Shown here in pieces: positions 25,432 through 33,745 of a DNA stretch of 64,000 nucleotides. The stretch spans positions 2,232,001-2,296,000 of the forward strand of contig NZ_CP023676.1 in the NCBI RefSeq assembly GCF_003030305.1. Direction: 5' to 3'. Within the stretch, counting starts at the first letter, position 1. Each line of letters begins with the position of its first letter. Origin of the DNA: Cutibacterium acnes. GTDB lineage: Bacteria > Actinomycetota > Actinomycetes > Propionibacteriales > Propionibacteriaceae. Under the pieces are notes generated by a model, which was not told the origin of the DNA, did not search any database, and was given only the letters and a program-made list of their open reading frames with translations. Both the position numbers and the translations under genes were made by a program.

Positions 25432-26925
25432 ATGTTGCCGAAACCTAACCTTCCTCTGCGGGTCACAGCCGTCGCACTCACGACCTGCCTAGCGCTCAGC
25501 GCCTGCTCCTCCCATAGCGATGTGAAGAACCCCAGCCAGTCCGGCAGTTCCTCCACTGCTGGCGTATCAAACGCCACCTTGGCGAAGATTCCAGCCGCTC
25601 AGGCCGGGGCAACGGACATCACCTTCAATGCCGCCCCCGAGAAGGTCAAGGCCATCTTCCCGCGCTTCGCAAAGGCGCGGAACCTCAGCACCGCAGTAGA
25701 GGTCGTCAAAGGGCGCATGCTGCGCGATTCCTGGCAGCAAAACGCTTCTGACGTCAACGTCACCTCCCAGATCATTGCCTCCAATGACGCCGCATTGGGC
25801 GTGCTGGTGACCAACCAGACCACTATCGCCGGTAAGAAGCAGACGATTCCGGCCACCATCTGGTACTCGACCGCAGCCCAGCAGTCATACTCCTCTCCCG
25901 CCCTCGTCAAGCCCGACAAATGGGCTGACCTGACGACAGCGCTGCAGGATGCTGGCAAGGATCAGTCCCTCGACGGCGGAAAAATTGCCGCGGCCGTCAA
26001 GGCGAAATCGGCCCCGTATGGCAGCGGCCCCGCCCTCGGTTTTAGCCACAACGGTGACCTCTTGGCCAGCTTTGCCTCGGGAGTCGTCACCGATAAGGCC
26101 GTCACCCTCGTCGTTCCCAGCGACAAAACGAAGGGAATGCTCAGCAACTTCGGCACCCAGGCTCAGAAAGCCTCAACAAATCCCGGCACGTTCACTGGAA
26201 CTACCTCCCAGCCCGTAGATGAGTCCCTCAAAGCCACGGACACGAGTGGTCGCCCACCAACAGCCGTCGGCCCGGACTGTCGGGTACTGCACTGCGTCGC
26301 AGTCACCTATGACGATGGCCCCAGCGCCATGACCCCAGAACTTCTCAACACCATCAAGAAGTTCAAGTTGTCGATCACCTTCTTCGAGATGGGCAACAGC
26401 ATCATGGCCTTCCCAAATACGGCCCAGAAGGTGGCTGCCGCCGGCATGGAGATCGGCAACCACACAGTCACCCACCCGAATCTTCCGGCGAAGACCCCGG
26501 ATCGCATCCGTCGTGAACTGGAGCACAACTCGCAGCTCATTAAGCAGTTCACCGGGGCCACTCCGCTGTTGTTCCGCCCACCCTATGGCGCTCACAACGA
26601 CACTGTTGACAAGGTCGCCAAGGACAATGGCATGGCAATCATTCAGTGGCAGATTGACAGCGAAGACTGGAAGAACCGCAACCCTGAGATGACGTATAAG
26701 AACGTCATGACCGCGCTGCCGTACACCGCACCTATCGTCCTTGAACACGACATCCAGAAGGCATCAATCGACGCCGCCCCGCAGATCTATAAGGATCTTG
26801 AAGCAAAGGGCAAGACCATCGTCAGCGTCAGTGAACTGTCCCTCAACACCGGGGGTTACCAGGCCGGTCACGCTTACTGCAATGGAACGGTCAAGCCACA
26901 AAGCGGCTATAACTGCAAAGGATGA
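25432..26925 (+). CDS. Lipoprotein polysaccharide deacetylase (NodB domain)
   Basis: A 497-aa lipoprotein: signal with lipobox LSAC, acylated C25. An N-terminal domain (about 60-255) resembles the extra domain in PdaC/RsiV-like proteins. The NodB deacetylase domain (about 285-480) has all usual motifs: TYDDGPS, GNHTVTHPN, RPPYGAHN, DSEDW and LEHD. Such enzymes remove acetyl groups from cell-wall glycans, often giving lysozyme resistance. The stop overlaps the next gene's ATG in ATGA, forming a three-gene operon with a DUF1980 protein and a permease. A close paralogue lies at 28859 on the same strand. Confidence 0.88.
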   Translation: MLPKPNLPLRVTAVALTTCLALSACSSHSDVKNPSQSGSSSTAGVSNATLAKIPAAQAGATDITFNAAPEKVKAIFPRFAKARNLSTAVEVVKGRMLRDSWQQNASDVNVTSQIIASNDAALGVLVTNQTTIAGKKQTIPATIWYSTAAQQSYSSPALVKPDKWADLTTALQDAGKDQSLDGGKIAAAVKAKSAPYGSGPALGFSHNGDLLASFASGVVTDKAVTLVVPSDKTKGMLSNFGTQAQKASTNPGTFTGTTSQPVDESLKATDTSGRPPTAVGPDCRVLHCVAVTYDDGPSAMTPELLNTIKKFKLSITFFEMGNSIMAFPNTAQKVAAAGMEIGNHTVTHPNLPAKTPDRIRRELEHNSQLIKQFTGATPLLFRPPYGAHNDTVDKVAKDNGMAIIQWQIDSEDWKNRNPEMTYKNVMTALPYTAPIVLEHDIQKASIDAAPQIYKDLEAKGKTIVSVSELSLNTGGYQAGHAYCNGTVKPQSGYNCKG

Positions 26926-27782
26926 GGATCCGACCGGGGGCGCGCACGGCTGTAGAAGGTCTCACTCTGCTGGCCTGTGCTGCGCTGGGGTTCTACCTGC
27001 TGCTCAGTGGCCGCGTTCACCTGTTCGTCGGCACCATCATCACGACCCTGCTGTGGGTTGCGTGTCCGGTCCTGACGGTCATGGGCTTGTGGACCCTGGC
27101 CCACGCGGTTCGTCACCCGAATACCACAGGGCATCATCGTGCTCGGATCGGACTACTTATCGTTGCCCCTGTCGCCCTGGGATTATTCGTCCCGCTAGAG
27201 CCACTAACCCTGCTCGGAGCGGCGAGTTACCGTCCCGCAGTGCGGGGCACCTCGTCATCTCCGGCTCACTCGAGCTCGTGGAATAACGGTTTACCGGCGG
27301 CTCCTACGTCGATATCCCCGGTAGCTATCGACCCCAAGACCGGAAAAACCGTCGGCGGATACGACAACGGCGGCGACAACATCGGGTCTGACCGCAACGG
27401 CCCTATGGGTCCACCACCGGCCCAATGGCCCGCTCTCAAAGGCAATCCGGCTGAACTCACCATCTACGACTACGTGCAACGGGCTGATGATCCCCGCGGT
27501 ATCGCCACGCTTAAAGGCAGAAAATTGACGATGATCGGCTTCGTCAGTGCCGCCCCAGAAGACCCAGCTCATGCCTGGGTGCTGGCCCGACTCAAAATGT
27601 GGTGCTGCGTGGCCGACGCACTGCCGTTCATGACGACGATGGTGGGAGCCTCGTCTCGTCCCACCGGCGGTTCGTGGATCCGCGTCACCGGCACGTACCT
27701 GCCTAGTTCCCCCAACGGCGACACTCGCTTCAGGGTGGAACGCATCGACCAGATCCCGGTACCGGAGAACCCGTATATATGA
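26922..27782 (+). CDS. TIGR03943/DUF1980-type membrane protein
   Basis: A 286-aa protein with two to three N-terminal helices (residues about 11-33, 37-58, 72-95), then an exported Ser/Pro/Gly linker and a C-terminal domain. The domain contains PAELTIYDYVQRADDPRGIA, LKGRKLTMIGFVS, RLKMWCCVADALP and GSWIRVTGTY, the DUF1980 (YcgQ-like) signature. The family is almost always paired with a DUF318 permease and is thought to form a transporter or metal-handling pair; the MWCC cysteines could bind metal. It overlaps both neighbours by ATGA, so it is translationally coupled to the deacetylase and the permease. Confidence 0.8.
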   Translation: MRIRPGARTAVEGLTLLACAALGFYLLLSGRVHLFVGTIITTLLWVACPVLTVMGLWTLAHAVRHPNTTGHHRARIGLLIVAPVALGLFVPLEPLTLLGAASYRPAVRGTSSSPAHSSSWNNGLPAAPTSISPVAIDPKTGKTVGGYDNGGDNIGSDRNGPMGPPPAQWPALKGNPAELTIYDYVQRADDPRGIATLKGRKLTMIGFVSAAPEDPAHAWVLARLKMWCCVADALPFMTTMVGASSRPTGGSWIRVTGTYLPSSPNGDTRFRVERIDQIPVPENPYI

Positions 27783-28702
27783 GCGAGCTGCCTCCCCAGG
27801 TAAATGCCTGGCTCGTGATCTTCATCGGTATCTGGCTACAGGCCGTACCCTTCCTGCTCTTGGGAACGATCATCTCATCGACCCTAACAGCCTTCCTCAA
27901 ACCGCAAGCTCTGGCCCGTTTCCTGCCACGTCAAACTGCCTTGGCCGTAGTGGTCGCGGGGCTTGCCGGCATCGCCCTTCCCGCCTGCGAGTGCGCCTCG
28001 GTGCCCACCACCAAGTCCTTGGTCAGGGCAGGCGTACCGACAGCCGCAGCCCTCACCTTTATGGTGGCTTCCCCGGCCATCAATCCGGTCGTCATAGCAG
28101 CCACCGCGGTTGCCTACACCGTCAATCCTCGGATGGCTGTAGCGCGGTTCATCGCCGGATTGTTGGCCGCCGTCCTCATTGGTTTGGGGTGGATCTGGCT
28201 AGGGCGTCCTCTCCGCGGGGTTGATGACGGCTCCCCGGGATCTGCCTGCGAGGAGGCCTGCGGACTACATGACCACCAACCGCGCACCATGTCCGCAATG
28301 GCCGAGACCTTCCGCAGCGAGCTAACTCACGATTTCATCCAATCCTGCGGCTTCCTCGTCATTGGTGCGGCGATCGCTGCCACCGTCAAGGTCTGTGTTC
28401 CGATCGCCTGGATGCAGGCTTTGACGATCAACGTTGTAGTGGAGGCAGCAGTATTGAGCCTGCTAGCCGTCATCGTCGCCCTGTGCTCAGAAGCCGACGC
28501 CTTCATGGCTGTTTCTCTGACGAGTTTCTCCCCCACCGCCCAGCTGGCCTTCCTGGCGATCGGACCGATCGTTGACGTCAAGCTGATGGCTATGGAGGGC
28601 GGGGCCTTTGGTGCTGGGTTCCTTAAACGGTTCGTCCCGCTGGCAACGTGCTGCTGCTTCGTCTCAGCAATCCTCATTGGTGCTCTCATCTTTTCCTCAT
28701 AG
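27779..28702 (+). CDS. DUF318/YraQ-type permease
   Basis: A 307-aa integral membrane protein with about eight helices in two halves. Family signatures are FLPRQTALAVVVAGLAGIAL followed by PACECASVPTTKSLVRAGVP, and FMVASPAINPVV. The conserved P-x-C-x-C motif sits at the start of a helix and is typical of YraQ/ArsP-like permeases. In the second half, CSEADAFMA and IVDVKLMAMEGGAFGAGF match the family. It starts in an ATGA overlap with the DUF1980 protein. The transported species is unknown; arsenical or metal export is seen in some relatives. Confidence 0.85.
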   Translation: MSELPPQVNAWLVIFIGIWLQAVPFLLLGTIISSTLTAFLKPQALARFLPRQTALAVVVAGLAGIALPACECASVPTTKSLVRAGVPTAAALTFMVASPAINPVVIAATAVAYTVNPRMAVARFIAGLLAAVLIGLGWIWLGRPLRGVDDGSPGSACEEACGLHDHQPRTMSAMAETFRSELTHDFIQSCGFLVIGAAIAATVKVCVPIAWMQALTINVVVEAAVLSLLAVIVALCSEADAFMAVSLTSFSPTAQLAFLAIGPIVDVKLMAMEGGAFGAGFLKRFVPLATCCCFVSAILIGALIFSS

Positions 28703-28858
28703 CCAACCTGCACTGATGACCACAACTGGCACGAACCAGTGACAGAGTGTGCCCCAATATCGCCAGTCATCTGAGAATTCGAAGAACTCTCCCAGAATAT
28801 CGGCGACGCTCGGCGTTGTGACTCTTCCCTACTTGAGCAGAGCCTTAATCTATAAATC

Positions 28859-30415
28859 GTGAGTGCCTCCCCGCGTCGCTCGATTCGAGCCCTGGCCATC
28901 GCCTTGGTTGCCCTGCTCTCACTTGGAGCCTGCTCTCACGACGACGGGGACCCCAACGCCTCGCCCTCAGACATCCGGTCAACCATGAAATCCACCTCCG
29001 TGGCCAGCGACCATGTCTCAGGGGCGTCGATGACATCAACGTCCTTCCGCAAGCCGTCAGACATTTCCATCAAGGTCCCAACTATCACCACCGCCCGTAA
29101 TCTCAGCCAGGCCATCGAGGTCGTCCGTGAGCGCACCCTACGCGGCGCTGCATGGGATTCGGCTACGAAGGTCACTATGACCGGCCATTTCATCTCCTCG
29201 ACAACTGACCTACTTGGGGTCGAGTTGCAGGCTGAAGTGACGAAGGGCAAAACAACCTCTCAGTCCACAACGACGTTGTGGTACGACGCCACAATGAAAC
29301 AAACCCTGTCAGCGAGCGCCCTCATCTCGTGGCCCGGTTGGCCAAAGTTCAGCCAGGAAGTTGTTAAATCTGCCCATGCCGATGGCCTCAACGGCAAGAA
29401 GGCTGAGGCGGCCCTCCAGCAACCGCAAGCCCCCTATGGCACCGGACCTGCACTGTCATTTGACTCCAAGGGGGACCTGCTTGTGAAGTTCCCGGCGGGA
29501 GCTATCGATAGCGTTCAACGTACTGTTCTCATCGATTCCAAGGCCGTCTCTCCGACGCTCAGTGGGCTCGGCCAGAAGGCCCTCGGCGCCTCACTACACC
29601 CGACGTCGTTCACCGGTACCCCGTCAACGGATGCGACATGGTTTACCAAACTCAAGACGAGCCCGAAACCAGCAGATTCTCCGAACACCAGGCCCCTCCC
29701 GGGCGACCCGGCCACCAAAACGAGCAGCACACCGACCCACCCCTCAACGGCAATTGGTGTCGACTGCATCGTCGAAAACTGTGTGGCCCTGACCTATGAC
29801 GACGGACCCGCTGATACTACTGCGAAGGTCATTGATGGTTTCACTCACGCGAAAGCCGCCGCCACCTTCTTCCTGCTCGGGACCAACGTTGACAACCACC
29901 CAGACACCTCCACCTTGCTGGCCGGCTCCGGTTTCGAGGTTGGCAGTCACTCGGCCAGCAACCGAACTCTGACGACACTCGGGCCTCGGGGCCGCACAGC
30001 TGAGATCACCGATGCCGTCAATGCCCTAAGTAAGCTCACTGGACGACCGACGATGCTCTTCCGTCTGCCGTATGGTGCGCACAACGAGCAGATCGATGCC
30101 GCGATGGCCAAACAGAATCTGGCCATGGTCAACTGGACCGCCGATTCCAATGACTGGCAGAACCGTAACGCCGGCAAGATCACCAAGACGGTGACCGAGT
30201 ACGCCACGACCTACACCCAGCCGATCATCGTGCTGCACGACACCTATTCGTCAACCGCCGACGCGACCAGCGGGATAATCGAAGCGCTCCGTCACAAGGG
30301 CATGACACTCGTCACCGTCTCTGAGTTGACCGTCAATACTGGTGGCCTCGAAACCGGCAAAGTTTACTGCCGTGGTACTGCCGTCAACCAGAATGGCTTC
30401 GGCTGTCACAACTGA
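28859..30415 (+). CDS. Second lipoprotein polysaccharide deacetylase paralogue
   Basis: A 518-aa lipoprotein with lipobox LGAC (C25) and the same architecture as the gene at 25432, including the N-terminal domain (ARNLSQAIEVVRERTLRG against ARNLSTAVEVVKGRMLRD). NodB motifs are TYDDGPA, RLPYGAHN, DSNDW and VLHDT. Motif 2 reads GSHSASNRT instead of H-[ST]-x-x-H, so the second zinc-ligand His is Asn. Activity may be reduced or altered. The start is GTG with no Shine-Dalgarno; TAATCT ends 7 nt before it, suggesting a leaderless transcript. It sits about 155 bp behind the permease and may have its own promoter. Confidence 0.85.
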   Translation: MSASPRRSIRALAIALVALLSLGACSHDDGDPNASPSDIRSTMKSTSVASDHVSGASMTSTSFRKPSDISIKVPTITTARNLSQAIEVVRERTLRGAAWDSATKVTMTGHFISSTTDLLGVELQAEVTKGKTTSQSTTTLWYDATMKQTLSASALISWPGWPKFSQEVVKSAHADGLNGKKAEAALQQPQAPYGTGPALSFDSKGDLLVKFPAGAIDSVQRTVLIDSKAVSPTLSGLGQKALGASLHPTSFTGTPSTDATWFTKLKTSPKPADSPNTRPLPGDPATKTSSTPTHPSTAIGVDCIVENCVALTYDDGPADTTAKVIDGFTHAKAAATFFLLGTNVDNHPDTSTLLAGSGFEVGSHSASNRTLTTLGPRGRTAEITDAVNALSKLTGRPTMLFRLPYGAHNEQIDAAMAKQNLAMVNWTADSNDWQNRNAGKITKTVTEYATTYTQPIIVLHDTYSSTADATSGIIEALRHKGMTLVTVSELTVNTGGLETGKVYCRGTAVNQNGFGCHN

Positions 30416-30449
30416 CACGATCTATCGGTCACAGATCGTCAGCCCTGCC

Positions 30450-32276
30450 TTAGCTCCGGCGCATCACCTTACGCAACATAGGATTCAGCAAGTCCAAGAC
30501 CTCGACAATGCGCAATATCTTCGCCAGGACGAGGAATAGGGCAACGAACAGCACCCCGCCGATCAAGGTACCGCCAGCGTGACCGACCCACGCGCCATGA
30601 CCCGCAGCGTCGATCCCATGAGCGACGAGGTATGTCGGAACCGCAGCAACGATCGAGGCCACAGCGAGCTTGGTCCACAGTCGGTTAACCTCTCCCATGC
30701 CAATACCGCCGAGCTGGCGAGAAGCCACCACCAGCCACGCCACCGCTCCAACAAGGTTGGCAATGGTCTGAGCAGCCGCCACGACGACAAGGGCATGCTG
30801 AGGCGGAAAGACGAACATCGTCACCAAGATGATGAGCTGGACGCCCGTAGTAACCGCCTGCATGATGAGGTTGAGCTTGCCGTCCTCGCGGGCGAAGCAG
30901 TAGCGCTGCTGCAGGGTAGCGATACCGAAGGGCAGCAGGCCCACCCCCATGACCGCCACGGCTCGTGCCAACGACCCGACCTGACCAGGTTCCAGCGAGA
31001 ACACTGTCTGCACGCCGGGGCGGGCCAGCACGACCATCGCCAGCGAACATGGGATGATCGCTAGGGCTGGCATTTCCAATCCCTGACGCAGCAGCTTTTT
31101 CATGGCGGAATTGCTGCCGTCGGCATTAGCCCGGCTCATTCGTGGGAAGAGTGCAGTAAGAATTGACGTCGTGATGAAGCTCTGCGGCAGCATAAAGATC
31201 AGGAAGGCGTTGTCGTAGGCACTAATCGACGACGACACCTCCGGGTGCACCAGGCGTACGTGGGACAGCATCTTCTTCATGATGATGCCGGCGAACTGAG
31301 CGATGACCAGTGCGGTGAAGGTCCACACCGTGATACGCGCGGCAGCTCCCAGACCGTAGCCGCGGATTCCCCAGCGAGGACGCCACCGGAACCCGCCGCG
31401 ATGCAACGGGATGATGAGGAACAAGCCCTGGATGATGATGCCCAAGGTCGTCGTTCCGGCCAATACCCACACCATCTCAGGGGTCCAGGTAGCGGGGTCA
31501 GGATGGGCTCCGAATTGCACCAGGAACCACACCAGTCCGGCAATCTGAATGACGTTCGCCAGCACCGGACTCCACATGAAAGCAGCAAATTGGTTGCGTG
31601 CGTTAAGTACCTGGCCGAGGATCGCGTAGAGACCGTAGAAGAAGATCTGCGGCATGCATATAAACCCGAAGAAAATGGTGAGGTGACGAGTCGCCCCACT
31701 CGATGAGAAATAGAGATCCAAGAGCCATGGCGAGGCCAACGTCGCCACAGTGGTAACGACGAGCACTGACGCGAACGACACCGTCAGCAATCGATCGACG
31801 AACTCTTGACCACCGTCTGGCTGCTTCATGGCCCTGGTGATCTGCGGAATAAGGATGGCATTGAGTACTCCCGCACTGAGCAGGATGAACACAACATTTG
31901 GCAGGGTGTTAGCGGCCTGGAAAGCGTCGAGGGTTAATGAAGTACCAGCCGCAATGACGGTGAGCAAGTATGTGCGGACGAATCCCAGAATCCTCGACAC
32001 CATCGTGCCGGCAGCCATGACGATGCTGGCGCGACGCAACGACCCCTCAGCAGGAGCCTCGGGGGCAGCCGACGTTGCTGGGGAGGTGATGACCCCGGAG
32101 ATAACCCGGGTGCGATCGAAGTCCTCGTCGGCGCCAAACCGCCTCAGGCTACGGCGAGAAACATCGGCACCGAAAGTGACGGCGTCAATGTCGAGGCTGT
32201 CATAAACGTCTACTGGCGGGGCAGCCTCCGGAAGACGGAGAAGGTCATAAACGTCGTCATCATGGGATTCAGGCAT
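30450..32276 (-). CDS. murJ: Lipid II flippase MurJ (MviN)
   Basis: A 608-aa protein with an acidic cytoplasmic N-terminal extension (about 90 residues, DDDVYDLLRLPEAAP and others) and then about 14 hydrophobic helices of the MOP/MviN family, which flips lipid-linked peptidoglycan precursor. Typical pieces are SIVMAAGTMVSRILGFVRTY, ANTLPNVVFILLSAGVLNAI, and LPQSFITTSILTALFPRMS. The frame is open 37 codons further upstream, but that stretch overlaps lysC, so ATG 32276 is used. It begins 7 bp after the lysC stop on the same strand, so the two are probably co-transcribed. The long N-terminus is seen in actinobacterial MurJ homologues. Confidence 0.88.
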   Translation of the reverse strand: MPESHDDDVYDLLRLPEAAPPVDVYDSLDIDAVTFGADVSRRSLRRFGADEDFDRTRVISGVITSPATSAAPEAPAEGSLRRASIVMAAGTMVSRILGFVRTYLLTVIAAGTSLTLDAFQAANTLPNVVFILLSAGVLNAILIPQITRAMKQPDGGQEFVDRLLTVSFASVLVVTTVATLASPWLLDLYFSSSGATRHLTIFFGFICMPQIFFYGLYAILGQVLNARNQFAAFMWSPVLANVIQIAGLVWFLVQFGAHPDPATWTPEMVWVLAGTTTLGIIIQGLFLIIPLHRGGFRWRPRWGIRGYGLGAAARITVWTFTALVIAQFAGIIMKKMLSHVRLVHPEVSSSISAYDNAFLIFMLPQSFITTSILTALFPRMSRANADGSNSAMKKLLRQGLEMPALAIIPCSLAMVVLARPGVQTVFSLEPGQVGSLARAVAVMGVGLLPFGIATLQQRYCFAREDGKLNLIMQAVTTGVQLIILVTMFVFPPQHALVVVAAAQTIANLVGAVAWLVVASRQLGGIGMGEVNRLWTKLAVASIVAAVPTYLVAHGIDAAGHGAWVGHAGGTLIGGVLFVALFLVLAKILRIVEVLDLLNPMLRKVMRRS

Positions 32277-32283
32277 GGTCGCC

Positions 32284-32802
32284 TTAACGGCCGGTCCCGG
32301 CGTAGACGACGGCCTCGCCTTCAGCATCGAGCCCGAAGGCGGTATGAGCAACGCGAACGGCCTCGTCAACCTGATCGGCATCCACAACCACCGAGATGCG
32401 AATCTCGGAAGTCGAGATCATCTGCAAGTTAATGCCGCAGTCGGCCAAAGCACGGAAGAACGTCGAGGTGACCCCGGGGTGAGTCCTCATGCCCACGCCG
32501 ACCACCGATACCTTGCCAATCTGGTCGTTGTACAGGATCTGCTCGTAGCCCAACTCGTCCTTGACGGCGGTCAGGGCGCGGACTGCCGTGGGTCCGTCAT
32601 TCATCGGCAAGGTAAAGGAGAGGTCCGTACGCCCATTCATAACCCGCGAGGCATTCTGCACAATCATGTCGATATTGATGTCAGCGTGAGCGATGATCTC
32701 GAAGATCTGGGCAGCTCGACCCACCGCGTCAGGAAGACCGGCGATGGTGATCTTGGCCTCCGAGCGGTCATGGGCCACCCCGGAGATGATGGCCTCTTCC
32801 AT
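32284..32802 (-). CDS. Internal start for aspartokinase beta subunit (in frame)
   Basis: Within lysC, ATG 32802 (codon 253) is preceded by AAGGGATCTGAC, a good Shine-Dalgarno at 6-nt spacing. The product would be 172 aa, [17 protein letters not shown] onward, containing just the two ACT domains. This is the same position where the beta subunit begins in Corynebacterium-type aspartokinases. The call rests on that analogy and on the visible ribosome-binding site. Confidence 0.55.
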   Translation of the reverse strand: MEEAIISGVAHDRSEAKITIAGLPDAVGRAAQIFEIIAHADINIDMIVQNASRVMNGRTDLSFTLPMNDGPTAVRALTAVKDELGYEQILYNDQIGKVSVVGVGMRTHPGVTSTFFRALADCGINLQMISTSEIRISVVVDADQVDEAVRVAHTAFGLDAEGEAVVYAGTGR

Positions 32803-33558
32803 GTCAGATCCCTTCGTGATGTCGGTAGGGTCCTTGACCCAGGTGCCGGGTTTGTCAGAGAACGAGGAACGTACGTGCACTGGCACGTCCTCACGGCGGG
32901 CGTATTCGACGCAACGCAGATGGAGGATTTTGGCACCGCAAGCGGCCATTTCGAGCATCTCCTCGTAGGAGATCTCAGGAATGCGTCGGGCACCCTTGAC
33001 GATCCGTGGATCAGCAGTAAAGACACCGTCGACGTCAGAGTAGATCTCACAAAAATCAGCGCCCAGGGAGCTGGCCAGGGCGACCGCAGTGGTGTCAGAC
33101 GCCCCCCGCCCTAGGGTGGTGACGTCCTTAGTTGTTTGGGAAACCCCCTGGAATCCCGCGACAATGACGAGGTCTCCGGCCTCCAAAGACTTCTCAATTC
33201 GCCCGGGGGTAATGTCAATAATGCGGGCATTGCCGTGGGCCGCGGTCGTAATAACTCCAGCCTGAGAACCGGTGTACGAGCGTGCCGGGATACCCACGTC
33301 AGACAGAGCCATCGCGAGCAGGGCAGCGGACTGCCGCTCACCCGTCGTCAGGAGCATGTCGAGTTCCCGGGGAGCGGGCTGTGGGGAAACCTCCAAGGCG
33401 AGGTCCATCAGGTCGTCAGTGGTGTCACCCATAGCCGAGATGACGACGACAATGTCATTGCCCGCCTGCTTTGTGGCGGCAATACGGCGCGCCACGCGCT
33501 TAATCGATGCGGCATCGGCCACTGAGGACCCGCCGAACTTCTGGACGACTCGCGTCAT
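32284..33558 (-). CDS. lysC: Aspartate kinase
   Basis: A 424-aa enzyme phosphorylating aspartate, the entry to lysine, diaminopimelate, threonine and methionine. The kinase domain starts [16 protein letters not shown] and includes [20 protein letters not shown]. Two ACT domains at about 265-415 provide feedback control ([40 protein letters not shown]). ATG 33558 is chosen because GGAGGG precedes it; the open frame upstream has no homology. An internal ATG with a good Shine-Dalgarno would make a separate beta chain, as in Corynebacterium and Bacillus. murJ follows after 7 bp. No aspartate-semialdehyde dehydrogenase gene is adjacent in this window. Confidence 0.95.
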   Translation of the reverse strand: MTRVVQKFGGSSVADAASIKRVARRIAATKQAGNDIVVVISAMGDTTDDLMDLALEVSPQPAPRELDMLLTTGERQSAALLAMALSDVGIPARSYTGSQAGVITTAAHGNARIIDITPGRIEKSLEAGDLVIVAGFQGVSQTTKDVTTLGRGASDTTAVALASSLGADFCEIYSDVDGVFTADPRIVKGARRIPEISYEEMLEMAACGAKILHLRCVEYARREDVPVHVRSSFSDKPGTWVKDPTDITKGSDMEEAIISGVAHDRSEAKITIAGLPDAVGRAAQIFEIIAHADINIDMIVQNASRVMNGRTDLSFTLPMNDGPTAVRALTAVKDELGYEQILYNDQIGKVSVVGVGMRTHPGVTSTFFRALADCGINLQMISTSEIRISVVVDADQVDEAVRVAHTAFGLDAEGEAVVYAGTGR

Positions 33559-33745
33559 CAACCCTCCTGCCAGGTTCGGACACCAAAGTCTAACCGGCGA
33601 CAGTACGGCGACCCCGCCGTACACGGGAGCGCCGCAGTCTATTGCGTGACGCCGTGACGCAAAGGCTGTCAGGCGCGATTGCCACGATAGTAGGAACAGG
33701 GAGTAAACCCAGGAAAGACTTGCCGCTGACCCAGGTAACTCGGGT

